Assembly: GCA_014218235.1 (NCBI GenBank)
Contig: CM024758.1
Location: 99,609,698-99,673,697, forward strand
Length of the DNA: 64,000 nucleotides
Direction of reading: 5' to 3'
Origin: Colocasia esculenta
Lineage: Eukaryota > Streptophyta > Magnoliopsida > Alismatales > Araceae
Shown here one piece after another: positions 10,916 through 19,984 of this stretch. A program made the position numbers and the translations under genes. The notes below the pieces were generated by a model, which was not told where the DNA came from, did not search any database, and was given only the letters and a program-made list of their open reading frames with translations. The stretch's first letter is position 1. The number at the start of each line of letters is the position of its first letter.

Positions 10916-11167
10916 GTAAATCTTCGTGTCCTGTGGTTTGAACATTTTTCACGTTAGATGCTTGATAGGCACGTTGCATTCACACACTAGATAGATTGCT
11001 AACTCACCTACACATCGTCAACACATCTAAGTCTCACGTTGTTTCTACAGAAAATTCAAAAGACTTTGTTGTGATTGAAAAAGGGTTGTTTTCAAACTTT
11101 TAATTGGTAGTAATCTATTCAACCCCCCTTCTAGATTACCATATTGGGATTCCGCAAACCTTTCAAT

Positions 11168-11180
11168 TGGTATCAGAGCC
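11168..11180 (+). promoter_or_regulatory. Primer-binding site, initiator Met tRNA
   Basis: TGGTATCAGAGCC lies 2 bp after the LTR end. It is complementary to the 3' end of plant initiator methionine tRNA, the usual primer of Ty1/copia elements. Confidence 0.95.
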
Positions 11181-11240
11181 GAGTTTCTCCGATTTACTGT
11201 CTTGTTTGTTTGATCTTACGGTCAGGAGATTCACGGTCAA

Positions 11241-13238
11241 ATGGAATCTAGCAAGGGATTCATGGCCGAGGGTCACTCAGTGACTAGGCCACCATTTTTT
11301 GATGGAACTAATTATCCCTATTGGAAAAATCGCATGCAGGTGTTCCTGAGAGCACAGAACTACGAATTGTGGAAAATTGTCCACAAGGGTGAGTATACCC
11401 TTCCTGAAGACGAGAGTACCTGGACCAAGGATCAAATCGCAAAGGGGACACTCAACTGGAGCGCCCTCAATATGATGCAATGCGCGGTCCATCCCAATGA
11501 GTACTCGAGAGTTTCCATGTGCACATCGGCAAAGGAGATGTGGGACAAACTCGAACTCATTTATGAAGGTACGTCTGAGGTAAGGGAAACAAAAGCAAGC
11601 ATGTTGGTTTCAGAATATGAGATGTTTAAAATGAATTCCACTGAAACCATCTCTGACATGTTTGCAAGATTCATGTTAATAATTAATGGTTTGAAAGGCC
11701 TGAAAAAGGAATACTCGGAGAGTGACTTGGTGAGGAAGATTCTTCGGTCTCTTCCATCCTCATGGAACACCAAAGCCACTGTCATTGAGGATTCCAAAGA
11801 CCTTTCAAAAATGAAATTGGATGAACTCATTGGCTCACTGATGACTTATGAATAAACATGAAAAGAAAGGAAACTGAAGAAAATCCTAGGAAGCCACTTG
11901 CCTTGAAGGCTTCCAGGAAAAATTCCTCAGCTTCCAAGAAGGAAGTCATTCAGGAAAGTAATGAGTCTGAATCGTCTAGTGAGAGTGAGAATGACGAAAT
12001 GGCCATGCTCACTAGACAATTCAAAAAATTCCTGAAATACAAAAGGAGAGGTTCAGGTAACTCTAAACCTTTCCAAAAGAAAGAATTTTTCAATAAATCT
12101 GATGCTAACAAAAAATCTGAGATTGTGTGTTATGAGTGCAAAAAGCAAGGCCACATGAGAGGAGAGTGCCCTGAGCTCAAGAAAAAGCTGAAGAAAGACA
12201 AGTTCACCTTCAAGAAAGCCAAGGCAATGTTGGCCACTTGGAGCGATGAAGACGAGGATGATCACAGCCAAGCTACCTCCGGAGATGAGGAAGTCCACTG
12301 TCTCATGGCGAGAAGTGAAGACTCAAATGAGGTAAACTCTTCCTTTGAAAGCTACTCAGTTGATGAATGGGAAGAGGCTTATACTGTGTTATTTGAAAAA
12401 TTCTGTGAACTAAAATCTGAAAACAAGGCACTCAAAAGAAAGCTAACCATCTTGCCAACAACACACAAAATGATGAGCAAGTTGCATCATTGATGAAAGA
12501 CATTGAAATGATGAAAATTGATGAGGAAGCTCACCATGAGGAGATGGATAATTTGAAACTGAAATTCCAAGAGGTTCAAAAAGAAAAAATGATTTAATGA
12601 ACTCCTTTGAAACTCTTCAAGGTGAGCATGAGAAACTGAAAGAAAGATTGGAAAAGACTGAAGAAAATCTAAAAGGGAAATCTGAAGATTTGTCAAGGTT
12701 TGTTAAAGGGAAACAAAACCTTGATGCAATCTTGGGGTCAAATATTTTTGTTCCAAAACATGGGCTTGGGTTTCAACCAGTTAAACAAAAGAAAATTGGT
12801 CAGAATTTGATAACATCCTTTGTTGAAACAAGCCCAAGTACAAGTAAGAGTACCCCCTCAAAAAACAGCAAAAACAAGGTTAAGGGAATGCAACCTCAAA
12901 CCAAGGCAAAGAAGCCTAATGCTGGTACAGGTTCAAGATCTGTTGACAGCCCCAAGGAGAGCTGTCGACAGGTCAGGAAAACCAGTCCAAAAGAAAAGTT
13001 GACAAGGCAACAGAAAGGTAAGATGCCCATGCATGCTCCAAACAACATCAAGCCCACTGTTGTAAACAAACCATCTTCATGCAAAATCTGTAAAAAGATT
13101 GGGCACATTGAAAAACAATGCTGGAATAACCCAAATAAACAAAAATTCAAACAAGTTTGGATTCCAAAGCATTTACTGTTTGGCATGAATGATACCTTGG
13201 CACCCAAAGTGATTTGGGTACCAAAACCTCTTGTCTAA
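11241..13238 (+). pseudogene. gag: Copia-1 gag (nucleocapsid) with frame breaks
   Basis: Gag forms the virus-like particle and binds element RNA. Starting at ATG 11241, the first 204 codons give the copia gag domain (UBN2-like): PPFFDGTNYPYWKNRM near the N-terminus, then MCTSAKEMWDKLELIYEGT and DLVRKILRSLP. A second part (from about 11856) has a CCHC knuckle, CYECKKQGHMRGEC (about 12130-12171); a third has another, CKICKKIGHIEKQC (about 13081-13122). Between them lies a Lys/Ser/Glu-rich coiled-coil-like stretch. The frame changes at about 11853, 12450 and 12588, each time explained by one base missing from an A run. A TAA stop at 13236 closes the last frame before protease. A palindrome pair (12941/12963) is embedded in the coding sequence. 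Confidence 0.85.
12941..12970. repeat. Palindrome pair inside Copia-1 gag
   Basis: TGTTGACA at 12941 and TGTCGACA at 12963 start 22 bp apart, as CTGTTGACAG and CTGTCGACAG. This is the variant and spacing of the element's own LTR pairs, but inside the coding linker between the two zinc knuckles. Copia-2 has a comparable pair in its gag. Confidence 0.8.
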
Positions 13239-13563
13239 TTCACATGTGCAGGAATGCCTAGCAGCCCACAATCAAAACAAATGGTACTTGGATAGCGGCT
13301 GCTCGAGGCACATGACGGGGGACAAAGGAAAATTCTGTATGCTCGTGGAAAAGGACGGAGGTCAGGTTATATTCGGAGGTAACAACAAAGGCCAGATCAT
13401 CGGCTCAGGTAAGGTCGGTAAGTTTGCCTCTAACTCAATAGATAATGTGCTACTTGTTGATGGCCTTCATCACAATTTGCTCAGCATAAGTCAATTGTGT
13501 GATAAGGGTCACAAAATTATCTTTGAATCAGATTCATGTCAAATACTTGATAAGGATAAATAA
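13231..13563 (+). pseudogene. Copia-1 aspartic protease domain
   Basis: Retropepsin that cuts the Gag-Pol polyprotein. The catalytic motif WYLDSGCSRHMTGD (D of DSG) appears soon after the gag stop, followed by VIFGGNNKGQIIGSGKVG and the typical VLLVDGLHHNLLSISQLCDKGH. The frame differs from gag, with a TAA stop between them. It has no ATG near its start, so it would need recoding, splicing or reinitiation, unless the break is a sequence error. It is closed by a frame break near 13555 in an A run (one extra A). Confidence 0.85.
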
Positions 13564-14700
13564 CATCTACATGGTTGACTTAGATGATCCAGAAAATAAT
13601 GATTTGTGTCTTGTAGCAAACAAACAGGACGAGCTTACATTGTGGCATCGTAGGCTCGGTCACGCTAGCTATAATGTATTGCACAAGATCATGAGGCTTA
13701 AATTGGTGAGTGGTCTTCCTGAAATTTCCTTTAACAAGAATGAGAATTTCTGTGATGCATGTGCACAGGAAAACAAACCCGGAAATCCTTCAAATCAAAG
13801 GCACCGGTAAGTACTTCTAAAGCTTATGAACTGTTGCACATGGACCTATTTGGACCTACGAGAACACTTAGTCTCAATGGCAAGCGTTATGGCTTTGTCA
13901 TTGTAGATGACTTCTCTAGGTTCACTTGGGTAAAATTCCTGGCTCACAAGAATGAAGCTCTAAGTGTTTTTGAAGAATTCTTCAACAAAATTGAGCATGG
14001 AAATGTCAATAAAATTTGCTCTATCCGCACTGATCACGGGGGAGAATTTGACAATAATTCCTTCTCCGAATTTTGCAGGAACCAAGGCATAGAACACATG
14101 TTTTCCTCCCCAAGAACTCCAGAGCAAAATGGGGTCGTGGAGAGGAAGAATAGAACCTTGGTGGAGATGGCTCGTACGCTTCTGGTCGAGAATCAACTTG
14201 CGAGAACTTTTTGGGCAGAAGCGGTAAACACGTCTTGCTACATCCTTAATCGAGCCATGGTAAGACCCGTATTCAAGAAAACTCCTTATGAACTTCTGAA
14301 AGGTAAGAAACCCACTATTGGGTACTTTAAAGTTTTTGGTTCAAAGGTGTTCATACATAACAATGATAAAAATGATTTGGACAAGTTTGAAGCCAAAAGC
14401 GATCAAGGTATTTTTCTTGGATACTCAGAACACTCTAGAGCCTATAGGGTGTTCAATCTGAAATCTAGAACAGTGGAAGAAACTCCACATGTTGTTTTTG
14501 ATGAAACTCAACTCAAGCCTAACATTTCAAATGCTTACAGGTTTGATGAATCTGAAGGAACAACGTTTGGGGAACTTCAAAGTAAAGGAAAAGAAAAGTC
14601 TCAAGCTGGTTCAAAAACTAAGAGTGGATTTCTTCGCAGGTATGATGATGAAGAAGATATTCTTCCGTTCAACAATTCAGAAGATGTACCTGACAAAGAT
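13564..14700 (+). pseudogene. Copia-1 pre-integrase and integrase
   Basis: Integrase inserts element cDNA into the genome. The GAG-pre-integrase zinc region shows LTLWHRRLGHAS and CDACAQ. After a one-base break (a G missing near 13770), the catalytic core follows: LLHMDLFGPT (first D), IRTDHGGEFDN (second D) and PEQNGVVERKNRTLVEMAR (E). Next comes the copia C-terminal region, with FWAEAVNTSCYILNR and GIFLGYSEHSRAYRVFN. All three catalytic acids are present. An acidic, Pro-rich linker leads into reverse transcriptase. Confidence 0.88.
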
Positions 14701-16451
14701 CCACAAGAGGAAGAACAACAACTTGAACCACATCAAGCACTTCCTCCTCCAGAACAACCTCCTCAAATGCAAGATCTTCCAGGGCCTTCAACAGTCATGA
14801 ATGTGAGGTATTCAAAAGATCATCCTCTTGAGAATGTGATAGGAGATTTAAATGAGTCGGTTCAAACTAGATCTAAGGTTAATCAAATAGTTGAACAGGA
14901 CCATTTAGCTTTTGTCTCTCAAGTGGAACCCAAGAATGTTGAAGAAGCCTTAAAAGAAGATTCATGGATTGATGCTATGCATGAGGAGCTTGGGCAATTC
15001 CAAAGAAATAATGTATGGAGTTTAGTTCCTAAAACCCCTGAAATGTCTGTCATAGGTGCAAGGTGGGTCTTTAGAAACAAACTCAATGAAGAGGGTAAAG
15101 TGGTGAGAAACAAGGCTAGACTGGTTGCAAAAGGATATAATCAGGAATTTGGTGTAGACTTTGAAGAATCTTTGCACCTGTAGCTAGGCTAGAAGCAGTT
15201 AGAATTTTGTTAGCATATGCATGCTCAAACAAATTTAAATTGTATCAAATGGATGTCAAAACTGCTTTCTTGAATGGCTACATAAAAGAGGAAGTCTATG
15301 TCTCTCAACCACCGGGCTTTGAAGATCATGAGAAACCTAACCATGTCTATAAATTGCACAAGGCTCTTTATGGTTTGAAACAGGCACCCCGAGCTTGGTA
15401 CGACAGATTAAGTACATTTCTGGTAAGCAAAAACTACTCAAGAGGTAAAGTAGACCAAACTCTCTTTACAAAGAAAGTTCGCACACACATCATTGTTGTT
15501 CAAGTTTATGTGGACGACATTATTTTTGGATCTACTAACCCTTCACTGTGTGAGGAATTTTCCAAACACATGCACAGTGAATTTGAGATGAGTCTAATGG
15601 GGGAGCTTCAATTCTTTCTTGGTTTGCAGGTCAAGCAAATGGAGGATGGCTTCTTCATAAACCAAGAAAAGTATGTCAAAGAGCTACTAAAAAGGTTTCA
15701 ATTTGAACAATCAAAGCCTGCCTCAACACCCATGAGCACAAGTATAAAACTTGAAAAAGATGAGAAAGGTAAACCGGTAGATGCCAAACAATTCCGAGGT
15801 ATGATTGGCTCTCTCCTCTATCTTACTGCAAGTAGACCAGATATTCAGTTCAGTGTTTGCCTCTGTGCTAGATACCAATCTAGTCCAAAGGAAAGCCACT
15901 TAATTGCAGTTAAGAGAATTTTCAGATATCTCTCAGGTACGTTTGATTTGGGTCTTTGGTATCCAGCAGGTAGTAGCTTTGACTTGGTTTCATATTCTGA
16001 TGCTGACTATGCTGGATGTAAAATTGACAGGAAAAGCACTAGTGGCTATTGCCAAATCCTTGGCAGTTGCATGGTTTCGTGGGCATCCAAGAAGCAACAC
16101 TCGGTTGCACTCTCCACTGCAGAGGCAGAATATGTTGCTGCAGGGAGTTGTGCGGCACAAGTGTTGTGGATAAAAAGTCAATTGTGTGACTATAACATTG
16201 ATATTGGATGCACACCTATCCTATGTGACAACACCAGTGCAATCAACTTATCAAAGAATCCCATTCAACACTCTAGGACAAAACACATAGAAATCCGTCA
16301 CCATTTCTTGAGAGATGAGGTAGCCAACAAAACCTTAGAAATCAGTTTCATACCCACAGAAAAACAATTGGCTGACATCTTTACCAAACCTCTAGCTGAA
16401 GATAGATTCACCACTTTGAGAAGAGAATTGGGCTTGTGTAAATTGCAGTGA
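14701..16451 (+). pseudogene. Copia-1 reverse transcriptase and RNase H
   Basis: RT copies the RNA and RNase H removes it. RT starts near DSWIDAMHEELGQFQRNNVW, with GARWVFRNKLNEEGKVVRNKARLVAKGYNQ split into shorter blocks by variable sites. After a one-base break near 15170 (T missing in a T run) it continues with MDVKTAFLNGYIKEEVYV, LYGLKQAPRAWYDRL and the catalytic YVDD. RNase H shows YSDADYAGCKIDRKSTSGY and ALSTAEAEYVA, with the final D in ILCDNTSAINLSKNP. It ends with LADIFTKPL and a stop at 16451. The 414-codon distal frame is uninterrupted. Confidence 0.92.
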
Positions 16452-16921
16452 AACTTATCCATATACTGAGCATATGTCTCTTGTGTGCACCAACTATGAG
16501 GTATATTAAATAGTGTTTGTGGAAGAACAAGTAAAGCTTGTTTGGAAACTCTCATTATGCGTAGAGGAAAGATCCTCCGCCACGTATCCATAGTTGACAT
16601 GCATGTAAGGGGTATGTACTTTATATAGGGATGAGTTTCTTTACAATTTGTCCGTTCTCTACTTCAGTGAAACATTGAAAATCTTAACAATCTGTCTTCC
16701 TGAAAGCTTGGTGTGCTCACATGGTTGGTCTAGTTGTAATAGTGTGTCTTGAATATTCAATTGCTTGTTTTCACATGAGCACACACTATGGGGGAGCTAG
16801 TTTAGGTTAGATGTCCTTCATGAGAGGAGAATCACTCATTCCATGTGTATCTTCAATTCCCTCACTTGTCATGATCATCTCACTCTTCATTCTAACCTTA
16901 AACCAGTTTTGCACAGGCATC

Positions 16922-17106
16922 TGTCGACAGCTCCCACTCCATCTGTCGACAGATCAGGCCTCACAGAACTCTAATTCTTCTGTCTGTGCAATCTGTCGAC
17001 AGACGACACCTCATCTGTCGACAGATCTCACAGGTTCTGCTCTGCCCGAACTGGCCTATCTTCTGTCTGTGTGATCTGTCGACAGGCACTTCTCTAGCTG
17101 TCGACA
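16922..17106. repeat. Three internal CTGTCGACAG pairs
   Basis: TGTCGACA starts at 16922/16944, 16994/17016 and 17077/17099, 22 bp within every pair, and 72 and 83 bp between pairs. It is the LTR variant of the motif, repeated downstream of pol. Confidence 0.9.
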
Positions 17107-18152
17107 GCCACCACCTCTTCAAGCAATTCATGCCTATTTCACATCCTACTTGTTGAGCAGGTTCATGTACTTTCACTAAGGTGTTTATTGGGTGGATATA
17201 CATGTTTAACTTCATCATATACACATGATATTGATGCTATCCCCTAAACCAACATGATTTGGACATACTACTCATGCTTGGGTTTATGTTACATCATTCT
17301 GAAAACATTGAACTATCTTAGAGGATTAACACCTAAACTCCATTGAATAATTTCCTTGTAGGCACACACCATTCTCAATACAATTGAAAAATCTTATGGT
17401 CATTGAACTTTATGTTTTGAACTGAAGGATCATCATATACATCTCCTTGATCTTAAGTTTAAGCTAAAATGGAGAAAAGCTACCTATTTCAGAAAAATAT
17501 ATACAACGTCATTTAAAAACAAAAATTGGGATAAAGGTAGAGCTATGATGGGTCTTGCTGAGTAACCGGGGAGACGGGCATCACAAATGTCTGCCCTCGC
17601 GTCAAAAAGCAAACTAATTATCTCTATACAACGGTATAATGGAAACTTCAACTGAGTAACTGGGGGTACGGGCACTTGTCATGTCTATCCTCATATCAAA
17701 AGGTGTGAAGTTATCTTGAATATCACTTTTTCCATTGCATTCTTTTCTTAAAAAAAAAAAAATGAAATAGTGTGAAGCCTCCAAAGTGCCTCAAATCTAA
17801 AGGTCATGTAGTGTCTATGGCTATCCAGAAGTTTAGGCATTTATTTCAATCATCATTTGATCCTCATAAACTTGGGATAGTGTTGGTCTACAATGTCCTT
17901 AATCAACCAAGGGTAATGGTGTCTTTTCTCAAAGAATGGAAAATGTTCCCTTAATGCTTTAACTTTAAATCCCTTGGGTATTATGTTTAAACCATTTAGG
18001 TAAGTGGGAGAGCCTTAATGTCCATGACAATGATAGGTTACAATATGTGTTTACCCATCTTACACCTTACAAATATGCCTCATGTAACCAATGCTCCCAT
18101 TTCTTTCTTCAAAATCCACATCAAAAATCACTGGCAGAAACTCTGCAGGATC

Positions 18153-18182
18153 TGTCGACAGATCCCCTGTCATCTGTCGACA
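18153..18182. repeat. Palindrome pair upstream of ORF3
   Basis: TGTCGACA at 18153 and 18175, 22 bp apart, 91 bp before a TATA box. The LTR has the same arrangement (87 bp). Confidence 0.85.
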
Positions 18183-18272
18183 GCCGGCGGCAGACCCGGT
18201 TGGGAAGTCCAACGGGCACGCCGTTTGGGGCTTTTTTGGTGGGGCTTGCCTTTTAAACTCCCCTCCTCTTTC

Positions 18273-18280
18273 TATAAAAA
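18273..18280 (+). promoter_or_regulatory. Candidate internal TATA box for ORF3
   Basis: TATAAAAA lies about 186 bp before the ORF3 start codon and follows a palindrome pair. The sequence between TATA and ATG is C/T-rich, like a plant 5' leader. This suggests a separate ORF3 transcript. No expression data are available. Confidence 0.55.
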
Positions 18281-18458
18281 GGCATCCATGGGTTTCCTTC
18301 CCCTCCTACCACCAAAACCCCTCTCCACCTCCCCTCCAAATCTCCATACCCTGTCTGGACGGGAAAACCCTACCTTCCCTCCGGTCTTCCTTCCTCTCAT
18401 CCGAGCCCTCACCCACGTCTCTCTCTCACGCTCATCCTTCTCCTTCTAGCCCTTCCTC

Positions 18459-19688
18459 ATGTCTTCCAGGCCATCAAAGAAACTGGCTTCTCGCCGCCGT
18501 CCCTCCTCTTCTCGGGCCGGTGACGACGGGGCTGAGGCTGAGCGCAGGACAAAGCATCGGGACGATCGTCTTCCCGAGCTTGTGGTACCTCCCCGTCTTC
18601 ACCTTACTCACTCCAAGGGGACGCATACCAAGTTTGTCCAGCAACGGTATGTAGAGTTTGAGTCCTTGGCCGATATGTTTCCTAATCTCCAACCCCTATT
18701 CGACAATCAGGGATGGACTCCGTTTCTCTACCATCACAAACGGTATTCTCCTTCCGCCGTTCGTGACTTCTACAACCACCTTGGTTACACTCAGGATAAT
18801 CGTTTCTTTACCACTGTCAAGGGCACCACATTTCAAGTCACTGAAAATCTTCTTTGCACAGCCCTTCAAATCCCCAATTCCGGAGTTGATATCCTAAGCC
18901 ACAAACCAGATGCCTCTGTCTACTACCCTCTCCTCACACTTGAGGATTATGATGGCACCCAGAAAATCTCTAAACTCAATGCCAATTCATTTCCTCCATT
19001 GATCCGGATGATCCACCACATATTCACTACCATGATTGCGCCTAAACATGGCAGTCGGGAATTGGTCACCGATGTTCACAAATCTCTCTTCACCTTCTTT
19101 CTCCGATGTGAACCCATTAATTTACCACTTCTGATGCTTAGTCTAATCCACAAAACCTTCTACCAACCCCGGAGGTCGATGCCCTTTGCCTGTCCACTTA
19201 CCTCCCTGATGAGGTTCATCGGCATTGACATTCCGGACAGCGAATGCATAGCGCTTAATTCCCGCAACAGCTTTGATCTCACTGCAGCCCATCGCATGGG
19301 ATACAAGCTTGTTGATGGAGTTGTTACCCGGGAGCTTAAGGGTAAGGCACCTGCTGATGCCGCAGAGGAGATTGTTGAAGAAGAAGATGAGAATCTTGCT
19401 GAAGATGACGAGGATGAAGACTCCCAGTCTGGATCACATGGTGTGCCGGGCGTTGAGATTGTTAGTGATGCTCCACCTGTGCCATCCATTAGAGATTTGC
19501 TTGCACAGTTACAGCTACAGATGTCCACTGGATTTGAGAAGCTGAATACAAGGTTGGACACAGTGGATTCGAGTCTGGAATCACTTGCGGACACACAAGT
19601 CCAGCTCCAGCTCCGTATTACAAGGCTTCAGACAGAGATGCATAACACTCGTCAGGCTCCACCTCCGCCTGCAGATGATGCTGCCTAG
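18459..19688 (+). CDS. Copia-1 ORF3, Sirevirus-type extra protein
   Basis: A 409-residue frame, the only long uninterrupted one besides RT/RNase H. The N-terminus (1-40) is basic (RPSKKLASRRR), like a nuclear signal. Residues about 65-290 form a globular domain with GWTPFLYHHKRYSPSAVRDF and FPPLIRMIHHIFTTMIAP, resembling the 'putative plant transposon protein' domain. An acidic stretch follows (EEEDENLAEDDEDED), then a heptad-like coiled coil (about 345-395). No signal peptide or clear membrane segment is visible, so the 'envelope-like' label sometimes used for Sirevirus third ORFs is not supported here. Copia-2 has a clear homologue (50050-52035). Function unknown; DNA or chromatin binding is only a hypothesis. 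Confidence 0.8.
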   Translation: MSSRPSKKLASRRRPSSSRAGDDGAEAERRTKHRDDRLPELVVPPRLHLTHSKGTHTKFVQQRYVEFESLADMFPNLQPLFDNQGWTPFLYHHKRYSPSAVRDFYNHLGYTQDNRFFTTVKGTTFQVTENLLCTALQIPNSGVDILSHKPDASVYYPLLTLEDYDGTQKISKLNANSFPPLIRMIHHIFTTMIAPKHGSRELVTDVHKSLFTFFLRCEPINLPLLMLSLIHKTFYQPRRSMPFACPLTSLMRFIGIDIPDSECIALNSRNSFDLTAAHRMGYKLVDGVVTRELKGKAPADAAEEIVEEEDENLAEDDEDEDSQSGSHGVPGVEIVSDAPPVPSIRDLLAQLQLQMSTGFEKLNTRLDTVDSSLESLADTQVQLQLRITRLQTEMHNTRQAPPPPADDAA

Positions 19689-19919
19689 ATAGGCTTTATG
19701 TCTAGGAATGGGTCTTCACGTAGTGTCTATGTCCTGTCTTGTCTGAGTCTTCTGGTTTTTTATTTCACTTTGTGGTCATGTATTTTCTTTCCCTTTCATG
19801 TTTACTCTCAGTCAAACAACTTTTTGTACTGTGTATGCCTCCTTCATATCAATGAATTCACAGTGCCATGTTCCATGTTTGTCTATATGTTTGTCTGATG
19901 AATGCTTTTAGATGTTGTC

Positions 19920-19933
19920 AAAAGGGGGAGAAA
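19920..19933 (+). promoter_or_regulatory. Upstream polypurine tract
   Basis: AAAAGGGGGAGAAA, about 50 bp before the tract next to the LTR and nearly identical to it. Multiple polypurine tracts are a described Sirevirus trait. Confidence 0.75.
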
Positions 19934-19970
19934 CCTCAATGTGCATTAATTGATAAATTTTGTCATCATC

Positions 19971-19984
19971 AAAAAGGGGGAGAA
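19971..19984 (+). promoter_or_regulatory. Polypurine tract, plus-strand primer
   Basis: AAAAAGGGGGAGAA directly abuts the 3' LTR start (TGTTGGG at 19985), the expected place for the plus-strand primer. Confidence 0.92.

Larger units (their letters stand above)
9835..11165 (+). repeat. Copia-1 5' LTR
   Basis: 1,331 bp, starting TGTTGGG and ending CCTTTCA. In order: four palindrome pairs (10063-10339), TATA box (10426), transcribed region with TG-rich tracts and a conserved hairpin (10878-10915), and the CAACCCCCCTTCTAGATTACC block near the 3' end that is shared with the other Sirevirus-like LTRs here. The GGATT target duplication sits immediately upstream. Confidence 0.95.
16452..18458 (+). 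other. Copia-1 non-coding stretch between pol and ORF3
   Basis: About 2 kb without a gene. It holds a GGGGGAG tract (16789-16798), three palindrome pairs (16922-17106), a fourth pair (18153-18182), a short duplicated phrase at 17563-17580 and 17655-17672 (GAGTAACxGGGG then ACGGGCA), a TATA box and a pyrimidine-rich leader before ORF3. Confidence 0.8.

Noticed and set aside
11168..11180. tRNA-Met gene fragment
   Set aside because: Only the primer-complementary 13 bp is present, directly after an LTR; no cloverleaf follows.
18459..19688. ORF3 as an envelope protein
   Set aside because: No signal peptide, no clear transmembrane segment and no cleavage-site-like region; the sequence is basic and acidic with coiled coil, which suggests a nuclear or particle role instead.
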